A stretch of 64,000 nucleotides of DNA from Cladochytrium replicatum. Lineage: Eukaryota > Chytridiomycota > Chytridiomycetes > Cladochytriales > Cladochytriaceae. Both the position numbers and the translations under genes were made by a program. Below the pieces are notes generated by a model. That model ran no database searches. It had not been told where the DNA came from and saw only the letters and a list, made by a program, of their open reading frames with translations. The DNA is taken from assembly GCA_025526935.1 (NCBI GenBank), contig JAHLKD010000056.1, forward strand, positions 286,035 to 350,034, given 5' to 3'. Position 1 is the first letter of the stretch; every line of letters starts with the position of its first letter. This document shows, in pieces, positions 48,401 through 59,000 of this stretch.

Positions 48401-50257
48401 ATGACGTCTGTCCAATTCGTGACTGCCGAACAGCGTGCCTTCGAAGACGAAGTTGCTGAGGTGAAGCGCTGGTGGCAATCCCCTCGCTTCTCTCTTATTC
48501 GCCGTCCTTACTCGGCGGAAGACGGTACGTCATATCTTTTGCCCTTATTCATGAGGGCCTTTCTGACGTCAACCTGCAGTCGTCTCAAAGCGAGGCACTT
48601 TCAAGCAATCTTACCCTTCGGATACCCAGGCCAAGAAGCTGTGGAAGCTTCTCAAGCAGCACAATGCCAACAGGACTGCTTCCCACACCTACGGCGCTCT
48701 GGATCCCATTCAGGTTGCACAAATGGCAAAATATCTGGAAACGGTGTACGTCAGTGGATGGCAGTGCTCTTCAACAGCGAGCACCAGCAATGAACCTGGC
48801 CCTGATCTTGCCGACTACCCGATGGTAAGTCCACAACTTCAATCAAGTGGAAGTTTGACTGAACAATTCTTGTACCTCAGGACACAGTGCCAAATAAAGT
48901 GGAGCACCTTTTCTTGGCTCAGCAGTTCCATGACCGCAAGCAGCGCGAAGATCGTCTCTCAAAGCCGATTTCAGAGCGAACGAAGGTTCCATTCATTGAT
49001 TTCTTCCGTCCAATCATCGCCGACGCTGATACCGGTCACGGTGGTATCACTGCTACAATGAAGCTTACAAAGATGTTCGTTGAGCGTGGTGCTGCGGGTA
49101 TTCACGTTGAAGATCAGGCTCCAGGCACCAAGAAGTGCGGGCACATGGCAGGAAAGGTTCTCGTTCCTGTTTCGGAGCACATCAACCGTCTTGTCGCGAT
49201 CCGTTTGCAGTACGACATCATGGGCGTTGAGAACGTCGTGGTTGCGCGCACTGACGCCGAGGCTGCAACACTTATCACTTCCAACGTTGACCGCCGTGAT
49301 CACCCTTACATCATTGGCAGCACAAACCCTAAGCTCCAACCGCTCTCTGTTACTCTCGAAGAAGCTCAAGCCCGAGGCATTCTCGGTGACAAGCTCGCTG
49401 CTATCGAAGACGACTGGGTTGCGAACGCTGGCCTGAAGCTATACTCGGACGCAGTGTCTGACGCACTGAAGGCCGCCGGCGCAGCTGCCGCTAAGATTGC
49501 AGAATGGAAATCCAAGTCCGCTGCGCTCTCTAACGCTGAAGCTCGTGCTCTTGCGAAAACGTATGGTGTGGACCCGTTCTGGGACTGGGATGCTCCACGT
49601 GTTCGGGAAGGTTACTATCGCTTCCAGGGCGGTACGAAGGCATGCATTGCTCGCGCCATCGCATACGCACCTTACGCCGATTTGCTGTGGATGGAGACCA
49701 AGATGCCTATCTACTCCCAGGCGAAGGAGTTTGCCGAAGGGGTCCTTGCTGCCCACCCTCAAGTGATGCTTGCATACAACTTGTCTCCTTCATTCAACTG
49801 GGACGCTGCTGGAATGAAGGACGAACAGATTCGTTCGTTCATCGATGATCTAGGAGCACTAGGTTTCACATGGCAATTCATCACTTTGGCCGGGGTAAAT
49901 TTCTGTTATCAACTCCTATTGACCTTCGTACTCACGAGTTTCGTTTCTTGACTCACACAGTTCCACTCCAACGGATTGATCACGGACATTTTCGCCCGCG
50001 ACTATGCGAGTCGCAAGATGCTAGCATATGTCGAAGGGATCCAGCGCCAAGAACGTGCCAACGGCGTCGAACTTCTCGCTCATCAGAAGTGGTCTGGAGC
50101 AGAGTATATGGATGCACTGATTAAAACTGTTCAAGGCGGGGTCGCTTCTACTGCTGCAATGGGCAAGGTGCGTTGCATTTATCAAGCATTTATCAAGCAT
50201 TATTAAGAATCGCTAAAACGTCAAATTTAGGGTGTCACTGAAGATCAGTTCAAATAG
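48401..50257 (+). CDS. ICL1: Isocitrate lyase
   Basis: Glyoxylate-cycle enzyme splitting isocitrate into succinate and glyoxylate, letting the cell grow on acetate or fatty acids; usually peroxisomal or cytosolic. Five exons (48401-48524, 48580-48824, 48881-49894, 49961-50167, 50231-50257) give 538 residues, full length. Motifs: [32 protein letters not shown], the active-site [22 protein letters not shown], and [10 protein letters not shown]. The ending GVTEDQFK comes from a 27-bp last exon. No clear peroxisomal SKL-type signal is present at the C-terminus. Codon use is strongly biased, as expected for a highly expressed gene. Confidence 0.97.
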
Positions 50258-50505
50258 AGAGGTGTTCCAAAAACATGAACTCATCAATGTATGCCAGGAT
50301 TCTTGGCCTTGGTTGTCCTCTGTTTCTTGTTCTACCGGTTTCGCTTGTCAGCCCACCTATTTACTTCTATTGTCAATATAGACACTGTGATTTCTTAAAA
50401 AAGTCTTCAATGTTGATATTGATTGTACCACAACACTAGTATAGTACCCATTCTTCAAGATACTCAGTTAAGAGAGTCAAAGGAAATTAAAGGGAAATAA
50501 GATCG

Positions 50506-52992
50506 TCAATAAACACGGTCCAACCAGCTTTCAACAATTCCAGCGGGACTTCGGTCGTACTGCCTTATCACGACCTCTCCACTTCCCGTCAAAAACGTGT
50601 TGGTCTGCACATACACGTTTCGCGGGTTCGCGACTTTCAAGTAACCCTGCTTGATCTGTTCCCAGTGTTCGTCGACAGTCGTGTACTTTTCGTACAGAGC
50701 TCGCCCGCGCTCAGGGTCGGCCGTGGATCTGCATACCTGGATCAGAAGCAGCGCCTCTTCAATGGCCGGCTTAACCGTCTCCACGATCTTGTCACTCGAC
50801 ACGACGGAGACCTTTGGAACGGGGTCCTCGTCTGTCGGCAATGTGACTGAAGCACCACCCTTTTCCACCAAGAGTCGAAGAATGAAATGGTACATCTGCA
50901 TGTGCGCCTGTCCCCATCCCTTCGAGGTGGTGTGTGCGCTGAGCGCGCGAACGCCCTGAATAATGATGTTCAGGACAACCAGGCGGACGAACTCACGACC
51001 TTCTTTAGTGGTGACTCCTGGGTAGCCAAAAACAGATAGATAAGCGGAGTTGAAGACGGCGTAGAGAGCAACCATCTCGGCACGGGCTTCTTCAAACGTG
51101 ACACCCAACGGACCAAAGACGGTTTTGTAATCTAGAAAAGCCGAGCAAGGGATTAGCAATTGAGAACGTTGGTTATTCGAGAGTCTCACCTTGGCCGGGT
51201 TTGTACCAGCTCGTGATCTTCTCCCCTGTGGTCGGATCGATCGTGTTCACGTCAAAGTTGAAGACCGAGTTCCTGTTCTCATCCAGTATCTCACGGAAGT
51301 CTGTAGAACAGTAAGTGACCAGGTTCAATGAGGGAAAGCCCTCTGATGAGTTACCTCTTCCAGAACCGTGGCCCACCAACTCGTGAAGAGCGGTATTGAT
51401 ATCCATAGCGTCTTGATAGACATCGGAAAGCAGTTTCGCATCTTCAGCATGCAACAGAGGCTCGTTGGGTTCGATACGCTTGCAAAAGTGCAAAAAATCA
51501 GTTTACTCGGATGAACTTCGAGGAAAATGTCAGTACATACAATGCTCATGTTTTCAAAGTTGAACTGCTTCATCCCGATGACGTTTCCTTCATCGTCTGC
51601 GGCACCGTACGCGATACCGATAGGAAAGCCACGCATTCTTGTGAGCAAAGCCGAAGCTTTGAACGACGGCCGGGTATACTTTTCTTTCTCGAATGCGGGT
51701 CCCCAAGGCAAATGATCCACCTTGATTCGCGCATCATCCGAGCCGCTGCCGTCCAACCGTTCCGTCGCGGCCGAAACGATGCCCTCGTAAAGCTGGCTCT
51801 GCTTGGGATCCTGAACCGATACTTCGCTCGTGAACTCCTGGCGAATTCCTCCGAGTGGATCGGCGTAAGGCGAACCAAATCCAATGTAGTAGTCCACAGG
51901 CGGATCCATGTCTAGAACCCACTCCCGATCGATCTCCATGATACGGTCCCCAGAAGTGAACTGCTTGATGTAGAGCTCAAGAACCTTCTTTTGCCGCTGT
52001 AAAATAGAGAATTGTCAAAATAATGAATGAACGTCAAGTTCGAAAACACTAAGTCACCTCGTTTCCTGCATAGGGTATAGCTAGTTGCAGCTCTTCGACA
52101 ACAGAGGATAGATGCTCGCTCAAATGTCCCTTGCTGATCAGAATTCGTCTGCCCTCGAACTCGTATTCTAGCGGAGCGTCGCCTACACCCTCGACTGAGC
52201 ATCGTTTGATCTCAAGAGTTCCATCGGCATGTTTCTGGACGACTGTGTTCTCGACCCATTCCTCCCTCACTTTCAGTGCGTCTCCGATGAATCGTTGGAG
52301 CAACATTCCCTCTTCCTCGGTGACGTCCCCGATGTATATCCCTGCGGCATAGTTGGTTGGGGAGTTGTCGCCTGGCATGCCAACACGGGTGGAACGTTCG
52401 GTGTCGTATATAAAGTCACCGAGGTTTGACCAACGGTTCACAATGTCGGCATCCGTTCCGGCGGCATCCTGAGCCGCTTGAACAACAGCATCGAATCGGT
52501 CTCGTGGAATACGCGGAATCCAACGGTTACCCCCAAAGACGTTGAAGATCGTAAAATAGCCCAAAAAGTTTCCAACCCATATCATGAAATCTTTCATTTC
52601 TTGATCGGTGAGGTCAGCGTGCTTCTGTAACACGTCCAAGTCGAGCTTTCGACCCTTTAGATTTCCGACTGAAAATATAGTGGTCTCCTCCGATTCAGTT
52701 TGGACAAGGAACGCTTTGAATATGTCCTCCATGCACGCAAGAAGATCCAAGCCAAGGTGAAATGCCTGAACAACACCAAAGAAGTTAGGGTCAGAGTTCT
52801 CTATATGGAATTAGAACACAAACTCACTTGAGACATTGTGAGGCGGGATCCACGCCAGGCAGCACGAGAAAGATGATGGGCATAGCGCTTCACTGTCGGT
52901 TCCAACCTGTTGAACGCATCGCCGATTTCCAAGCGAACAACGCGGATGGCTGACGGAGCAAGCAAGTGTTCGGGAACGGAGGCTTCAGGCAT
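50506..52992 (-). CDS. DPP3: Dipeptidyl peptidase III (M49 metallopeptidase)
   Basis: Zinc exopeptidase that removes N-terminal dipeptides in the cytosol. About six exons start from ATG 52992. The N-terminus has YAHHLSRAAWRGSRL joined to AFHLGLDLL. The next exon has WVGNFLGYFTIFNVFGGNRW. Then come IGFGSPYADPLGGI and PWGPAFEKEKY. The M49 zinc motif HEXXGH is present as HELVGHGSGR (about 51355), and the second zinc motif E-E-x-R-A-E is FEEARAEMVALY (about 51085). The C-terminal exon (51130-50506) includes VVLNIIIQGVRAL and AHMQMYHFIL. It appears complete and active. Confidence 0.95.
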
Positions 52993-53651
52993 CTGATTCT
53001 AGCAATTCTTACATCCTGAGGAACAAACATTCGTGGCAATTTATAGGCGCTGAGTGGGCTGTGTAGAGCGCTGAGTGGGCTGTGTAGAGCATTATCGCAC
53101 ACTCAGGGCCCTCTAAAAAGTTTTGATCGGGTTAGTGTCGGACTTGGCGAATTTGACCCTTGAACATCTGGAGCTCGACTCCCAACTCCTTTATAAGTTG
53201 GGTTCCTCTCTAGTTACCCAACCATACAAACAAACTCTCATCGCTTAAAACTTTGCCAAGTGTCTTTATTGTATTTAATATGAGCCCATGAAATTGCACC
53301 CCACGGTCAAGGCGCTAAACTCTGGTAGAACCTAAGTAGAAAAGGGGTCCATTGACAGTTGGTGGTCAATGTCAAGTGTGCAATCGAGCAATGGTTTGCA
53401 CGGTTGAACTTGAACAAAGAAAGGGGGCCTCAACATCCGTTCGAAGAGAAATCTGTACTTTGCGGTACGACATGTATGCCTTTTGCCCCATTGATGGTCT
53501 CGTATTGTTTATTTTCTAGCCTTTGCGAACCAGTGTCTTGCGAACAAGTTTTATTTTCTAGTGAACAAGAAGAAGGCAGTGAAAAGGCAAATAGAATAGA
53601 GCTAGCTATAAATCAATTGACAAAAGCAGTTGGATTTGCAAACAAAAAAAA
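52993..53651. other. DPP3 upstream spacer
   Basis: About 660 bp. It contains a 21-bp tandem duplication next to DPP3. Frames open on the plus strand (53359-53910) are shadows of the coiled-coil exon and untranslated sequence. No gene is seen. Confidence 0.45.
53047..53088. repeat. 21-bp tandem duplication
   Basis: Two perfect copies of a 21-bp unit (starting GCGCTGAGTGGGC), about 55 bp upstream of the DPP3 start codon, probably in its promoter or leader. Confidence 0.95.
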
Positions 53652-55390
53652 CTATGGCATATCCCACTCGGCACTTCTCCCCATCCCCGACGCTCTAGAT
53701 CCGCTTTCTCGATCCCTTCTTAGTGGCCACATCAACAATCGTTTCTTTTTTCTTTGTTCCGCTTCAAGATCTGTTACCAACTGCCTGAGTGCAATCTTGT
53801 CGCGTCGTATTATGGCATTGGTGGCTCCCAGCTCCAAAAGCTCGCGTTCGAGATCCATGATCTTGAGTCTGCTCCCCGCAACAACACGTTCCAAGTCTGC
53901 CAGATTGTAGTTTGGCATATTCTCATCAGCGTTCTCCACATTAGCGTTTGGTCCAGCTGCTCCAGAGGCTTCATTCGCCGCTGCGGTTTGGCCAACCGGT
54001 CAAATAGCATTGATCCTACTGCTACCGCTACTCAAACCGGTGCTTTTCGCAACGTTGTACCGAACGACTGCGCTGTTAAGCTCGCTCAGCTCATCAAATA
54101 GCACTGATGGCGGCACATCGCCCAACTGAGTGGCAGAGTAGCTTCCCTTTCGTTGGAGCACGGCGGTCGAAATTCCTGAACTGGATGCACCGGTTGCAGC
54201 AGATAGATGTCGGATGCGCCCTGCTTGCGATCCTGCCGCCCACGCCGCAGCTCTTTTGAGCCTGTCCATCTATTTCTTCAACGTCGAATGCTCAGCCCGC
54301 TCCTTTTCGAGTTCTTCGGTCAAAGAACTGACTGCAGCCGGATCGTTCGAGTTCAAAATCCAAGTTAGCCAACTCGTCAACTTTCTCCTGGATCCAGTCC
54401 TCAAGTGTACGAACGCGACGGAGACGTCGAACGGAATCCACATTCACACTCTTCACCAGTTCGAAATCCGCAAGGTCTTGCTTTAGTGCAGCCAGTTGGT
54501 TCTCATATAAGCTGATCGAGGCTTTAGCGGCTTCAAGCTCAGATCTGAGTTCCTCAACAGCTGTCATCCGCTCTTCGAGAGTCTTCCTCTCGGCTTCTTC
54601 ATTGACAGGAGTCAGAGGCGATAAGCCTGCTGGTCCAAGTGACCTTGCTTTCGTGCGTACTGTTTGCGAACCCCGTTAAGAGCAGGTTGTGTCCAACAGA
54701 AGACTCTAGCTGACGAATGCGCTCCTCGCGTTGCTCGGCTGCACGTTCCATATCAGCAACAAGCAACTTCAACAAATCTAAATGCGTCGTGGATTGCACA
54801 AGCTGTCGTGCAGCGGAGCACGTTTGCCCATCGCAATACATTACCACGTCGTGATCGGCTTGAGTAGGAACGATCTCTTCCGCTACATCTGCAACATTCT
54901 CCTGAATGCTAGTTGACCGCTAAATTTCAATCTCTGCCTCCAATCGTTCCAGTGCTTCATGCAGACCGACGTTTTGGAGGGTCAGATATTCAACTGTGCA
55001 CATGAGTTCCTCTGCAAGCAGCAATCGTTAAATGACTGAGCTTTGGCCAGCCGTCAACTCGTGCACTGGTAACGCTTCCGGTTCTTCCGGTTCGACATCC
55101 TTCTGAGCACTGAGATCAACAATCATTCTTTGCAACTCTTCGATTTCAAGTGTATATCGCTCAACTTCAGACTCAAGGTCCTTTATCCGTGCGTTTCCAG
55201 CAGTTTCCAGCTCTGTCGTCAAGGATTTAAGCGGGTCATCCAAGCTGTTGATCAAATCAGTCTTCTGTTCAAGCTGTTCTTTAAGATTGCTGCAGTCCCT
55301 GATGGCAGATTTGGATTGTGTGGGAAGGTTCGCAGTTGTAGCAGCAAAAGCGGCATCAAAAGCGGCATCCACGTCATTTTTCGCTGCCTA
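53652..55390 (-). pseudogene. Coiled-coil protein gene, interrupted
   Basis: A chain of minus-strand open pieces encodes coiled coil throughout: SNLKEQLEQKTDLINSLDDP and LEIEELQRMIVDLSAQ (55372-55028), LTLQNVGLHEALERLEAEIE, LLVADMERAAEQREERIRQL (about 54740), ELRSELEAAKASISLYENQL (about 54530), and DLERVVAGSRLKIMDLEREL (about 53890). In-frame stops (TAA 55028, TAG about 54920, TGA 54000) and frame changes separate them. Some could be removed by introns, but the candidate splice sites are poor compared with the strong donors in neighbouring genes. It is read as a broken gene, or one needing a transcript to resolve. The family is unknown; the sequence is typical of cytoskeletal or golgin-like rods. 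Confidence 0.45.
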
Positions 55391-55415
55391 ACAGTTATTC
55401 CAAGCCGGAATGTTA

Positions 55416-55612
55416 ATAACATTCGGACGGACCGTCCGACGCGAATTTATTAAATGCGGACGGACCGTCCACCTCGAATTTATCAGCCACGGACGGACCG
55501 TCCAACGCGTTTTTATTAGCCACGGACGGACCGTCCAACGCGTTTTTATTAGGCGCGGATGGACCGTCCAACCCATTTTTATTAACCATGGACGGACCTT
55601 CCAGATGCAATT
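55416..55612. repeat. 33-bp minisatellite with palindromic core (six units)
   Basis: Six units of exactly 33 bp; the core begins at 55425, 55458, 55491, 55524, 55557 and 55590. Each core is GGACGG-A-CCGTCC, an inverted repeat with a one-base centre, and units 5 and 6 carry single substitutions. Between cores lies A/T-rich sequence with TTTATTA. Because the period is 11 codons, both strands remain open, and on the minus strand this reads as a repeated NKNALDGPSVA-type peptide. It lies directly upstream of the broken coiled-coil gene. Confidence 0.95.
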
Positions 55613-56030
55613 TATTCTGCTTCAACTGTAATTCATGCTATCTCAATCTCTCTTGTAGGTGGATTTTTCACTAAGTCTTTTCATTTCATGGGTTAGGCGA
55701 TGATGCTGTTGGGAGAGACTCCTTTGATTTCGTGGGCTAGAGCATGCTACTGGTGTAGAGAACTGATTCTTTGTATTTGTTTGTCCAAAATCTCCACCAA
55801 CCATACACCTTGATAACAAGCTTCTCTGCCACCCCGGGGGTTATCAGGGCAAGACCTGGCCACAGGGTCTTCCTGCTATAGATAGTGGATCTCAACTTCC
55901 TCTCCGGCCATACCACAGCTTCTACCGCTGCTATTAGTGCAACTTCCACTCTCGTCAAAGCTAGTCAACAATCTGAAGTATGCTCTCACACGGTACAGTA
56001 TACACTAGGTGCTCATGGTCCTACCGTTAG
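55613..56030. other. Spacer left of the helicase gene
   Basis: About 420 bp. It should contain the helicase-gene promoter or the left boundary of the element. I found no convincing terminal inverted repeat, target-site duplication or telomeric repeat. Confidence 0.4.
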
Positions 56031-59000
56031 ATGCAATCTAGCAGCAGTGATGTTTCTGCAATGGACTGCAATGAGTTTGTTCAACCAGGTATCACTGAAA
56101 CCACTCCTAAATCTGCCCCTGGTGAGCTTCTCACTACATGTGAACATACCCAATCTCGACCTTTCTCACTAAAGGGCTCATGTTTTTTGAGTAGCCGGGC
56201 CAATCTCGATCATGTCCATGTTAGACCAGCTGAGCAACCGCATCAAGGAACCCAGGATGGAGTGGATCACCAGGGAAGATGGCATGCTCGTGTGCACGCT
56301 TTGCACTGGCAAGGACCACAGGGAATACAAGGAGAGAGATGCTTTGAGGAAGCATTGTCGAGCTTCCCATCCCGCCAAGGAAGGGTTGGGCACCAATCCT
56401 AGAGTTCATACAGAGGAGTTCCTACGCGACGCGTTCGAGGTTGCGGGCCTCCCGGCTGCTGGCCAAGAAGGGGTTGACATGGTTCTTCGCATTCTGCAAG
56501 GCACTGTCAAGAGAGATAAGAACAGCCTCAACAATGACAGTTACGAAGAGGACCTCGCCAACGTACGTGTAGCACCCCTTCACAATGAGAACCCTGTGAA
56601 CAACCCTCTGATTCAGAGCGCCATAGCTACAGGAAACCTTAGGCGTAAGCTTCCTTCATCAGGACTGCTGAAAGCATCTCACCTCTATCATTTCCTATCC
56701 TCCAGGCATAGCCTTGGATTTCTTCATAGCAGAAGAGTTTGGTGTGCTGGTTTGTATCAGCTGTGGCATTCTCGTGGACGGGTCTTCATGCGGGGCCCAT
56801 GTCCAAAAGTACCACAGTCAGGTCGACAGGAGCACCCGCCTGATTGCTTCAAGAGCACTTTTGAATCTAAACGTGGTTAACCAGCTTACACCGCTGTGGA
56901 ACAACAAGGTCATTCTGGAGCGTATAGACAGAGACAACAACAAGCTTGCCTCATTTACCCCAATCCCAGGAGTCTGTGTACAGGATGGTTTTCAGTGCCG
57001 AGGCTGCGGCTATGTGTGTGGCACCTTATCTACCTTTCAAAAGCATTGTTGCAAGTCCAATCCAGCAGCAAGAGGTACCTCTCCAAAGCAGGTCAAAGTC
57101 CAGAGTATTGTCATGCCGTACTATGGACTTCACGGTTACTGGGTCGTGCAAATGGCTCCTCTGGCACCCTATTCCCCTGATCCATCCTTGCAGCTCACTG
57201 AAATGCAGAAGGCAAGCCTGCAGTTGCTGCTTGCTGACGCATTCACCTCTGTCCCTGCCTTGAAGCTATCTGAAGAGCTTCCTCCCTGGATTCTTGGTTG
57301 CGACTTTCACCATGTGGATCCTAGGCACAGGAGCGGCCAAAAGATCAACGAGCGCATCACGTGGAAAGATGTTGTCGGGGAACAAAACCAGGACATTGGC
57401 CTGGGGTTCAACCGCAAGGAGCTGGGGAAGACTATGGTTGCCTACCACAAGGCACTGCAATCACGGATCATGCGAATGCCCTTCATGGTCAGGCAGGAAA
57501 TCATGAAGCCCAGGTTTGATCAGGAGCAGCAAGTCAACGAGAAGCAGAAATTCCGACAGCTTCGGGACGCAACACTGTCACGCTATGCACAGACATGGAC
57601 CTGTGTTCTGTGGCTGATGATCTTGGTGTGGAAGCGCATTATAGAGACACCCTTTGTGCAGATCAGCAGCTCATTGGGAGCATCTTTGGAGCAGTTTGCA
57701 AGAATGTTGAAGCAGAAGGTTGGAAACTCTGGACCTGAAGAACCAACAGGAATACCACTGTTTGATCCAGTAGGGGATCAGGGGCTAGACGTGGCACAGC
57801 TGCTGTCTGGCGACACCAATCATGAGGACGAGGTGGACTCTGAAGAAAGCTCCAGTGAGTCAGGCGACGAGGATCAGGAAAGTCCGGTGGGGCCAACACA
57901 TCTTCTCCCTGTTGGATCTGCGGCAGAGACAGGAGAAGAACTTTTTGCAGCTCTGCTTGCTGTTACAGAGTCTCTCTTCCAAGCAGAAACTGTCATATCA
58001 ACCATCCCCGAAAAGGTGTTCAACAATCCCCTTTTCACCTGGTGGGTGATTGATTCGAGAGATGTGCTGGGGGCCTGGAGACCTGCCAACAGCGTGTCCA
58101 GAACCGGAGCTGCATTACTCAGATGGGCGTATGTCACAGGTCTGCACCGGTTTTGGCAGGATTGCAAAGTAACTGGAAGTGTGGAGCCAGAACGTTTAAT
58201 GCAGATTGGACACTTTACCTCTCGCTTCAATAGGCACACAATGTCAGGGAGGATCGGGGTAACGTTAGCTTGGATCAAAAAGGTTGCCAGCCAGACAATT
58301 GCCACCAATCGCATGCAGTTTGACTCCCAGGCATGTGCGTACCTGCTGGCGAAGGATACATACTTCAATATGACCACCATAGGGCATGCTTACAGTACCT
58401 TAATCAGGGACCTCAGTCTACTCATGAAGAAGATCGCTTATCCTCTCCAGCCAGATCAAGAGACATGGTTAACTCTATCGTGGCTCATAGAAAATGCTCC
58501 CGATGTTACATGTGAGACAGCGTCAGACTATGAGTGGGCGCAACACACAACTCTCTCCAGTACGCACCTGCAGCCAGCTTTGGGAGGCATATTGGCATCC
58601 TGGGTTAGAAATATTGGGCCAGTGACGGATCACCATGATCTCTGGCAGCAGCATGGACAGCTGCTGGAATGGAACAAGAAGATTGCAGCAGCGGTTCTGC
58701 TTGGATGTGGAGCCCCGCCTCATCTCACGGACCTAGTTGGTCAGAATGCAGTCAATTCTTCTGCAGTTCCTCGCTCTGTTTATCATAAGAATGATCGTCT
58801 GGTGCTGGTGAGCTACCGGTGCAAGACAGAACAGATAAAGGAGGAGCAGACAGTGGTTCCGCGCTTTGTTCCAAGGTCACTGGAGAGGCTGCTCATCTTC
58901 CACCTCTTTATAGTGCGGAGGTTGCTGTTCAGTACATTCAAGTGGGTGCAGAAAAAGACATTCCCCGAAGAATGTAGGCGATCCTTGTTCCTGGGAAAGA

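Noticed and set aside
54000-55030. Stop-codon reassignment suggested by in-frame TAA, TAG and TGA in the coiled-coil gene
   Set aside because: All other genes in the window end normally at these codons and contain none internally, so the code is standard.
55425-55600. CRISPR-like array
   Set aside because: The 33-bp units are directly adjacent minisatellite copies without unique spacers, and this is a fungal nuclear genome.
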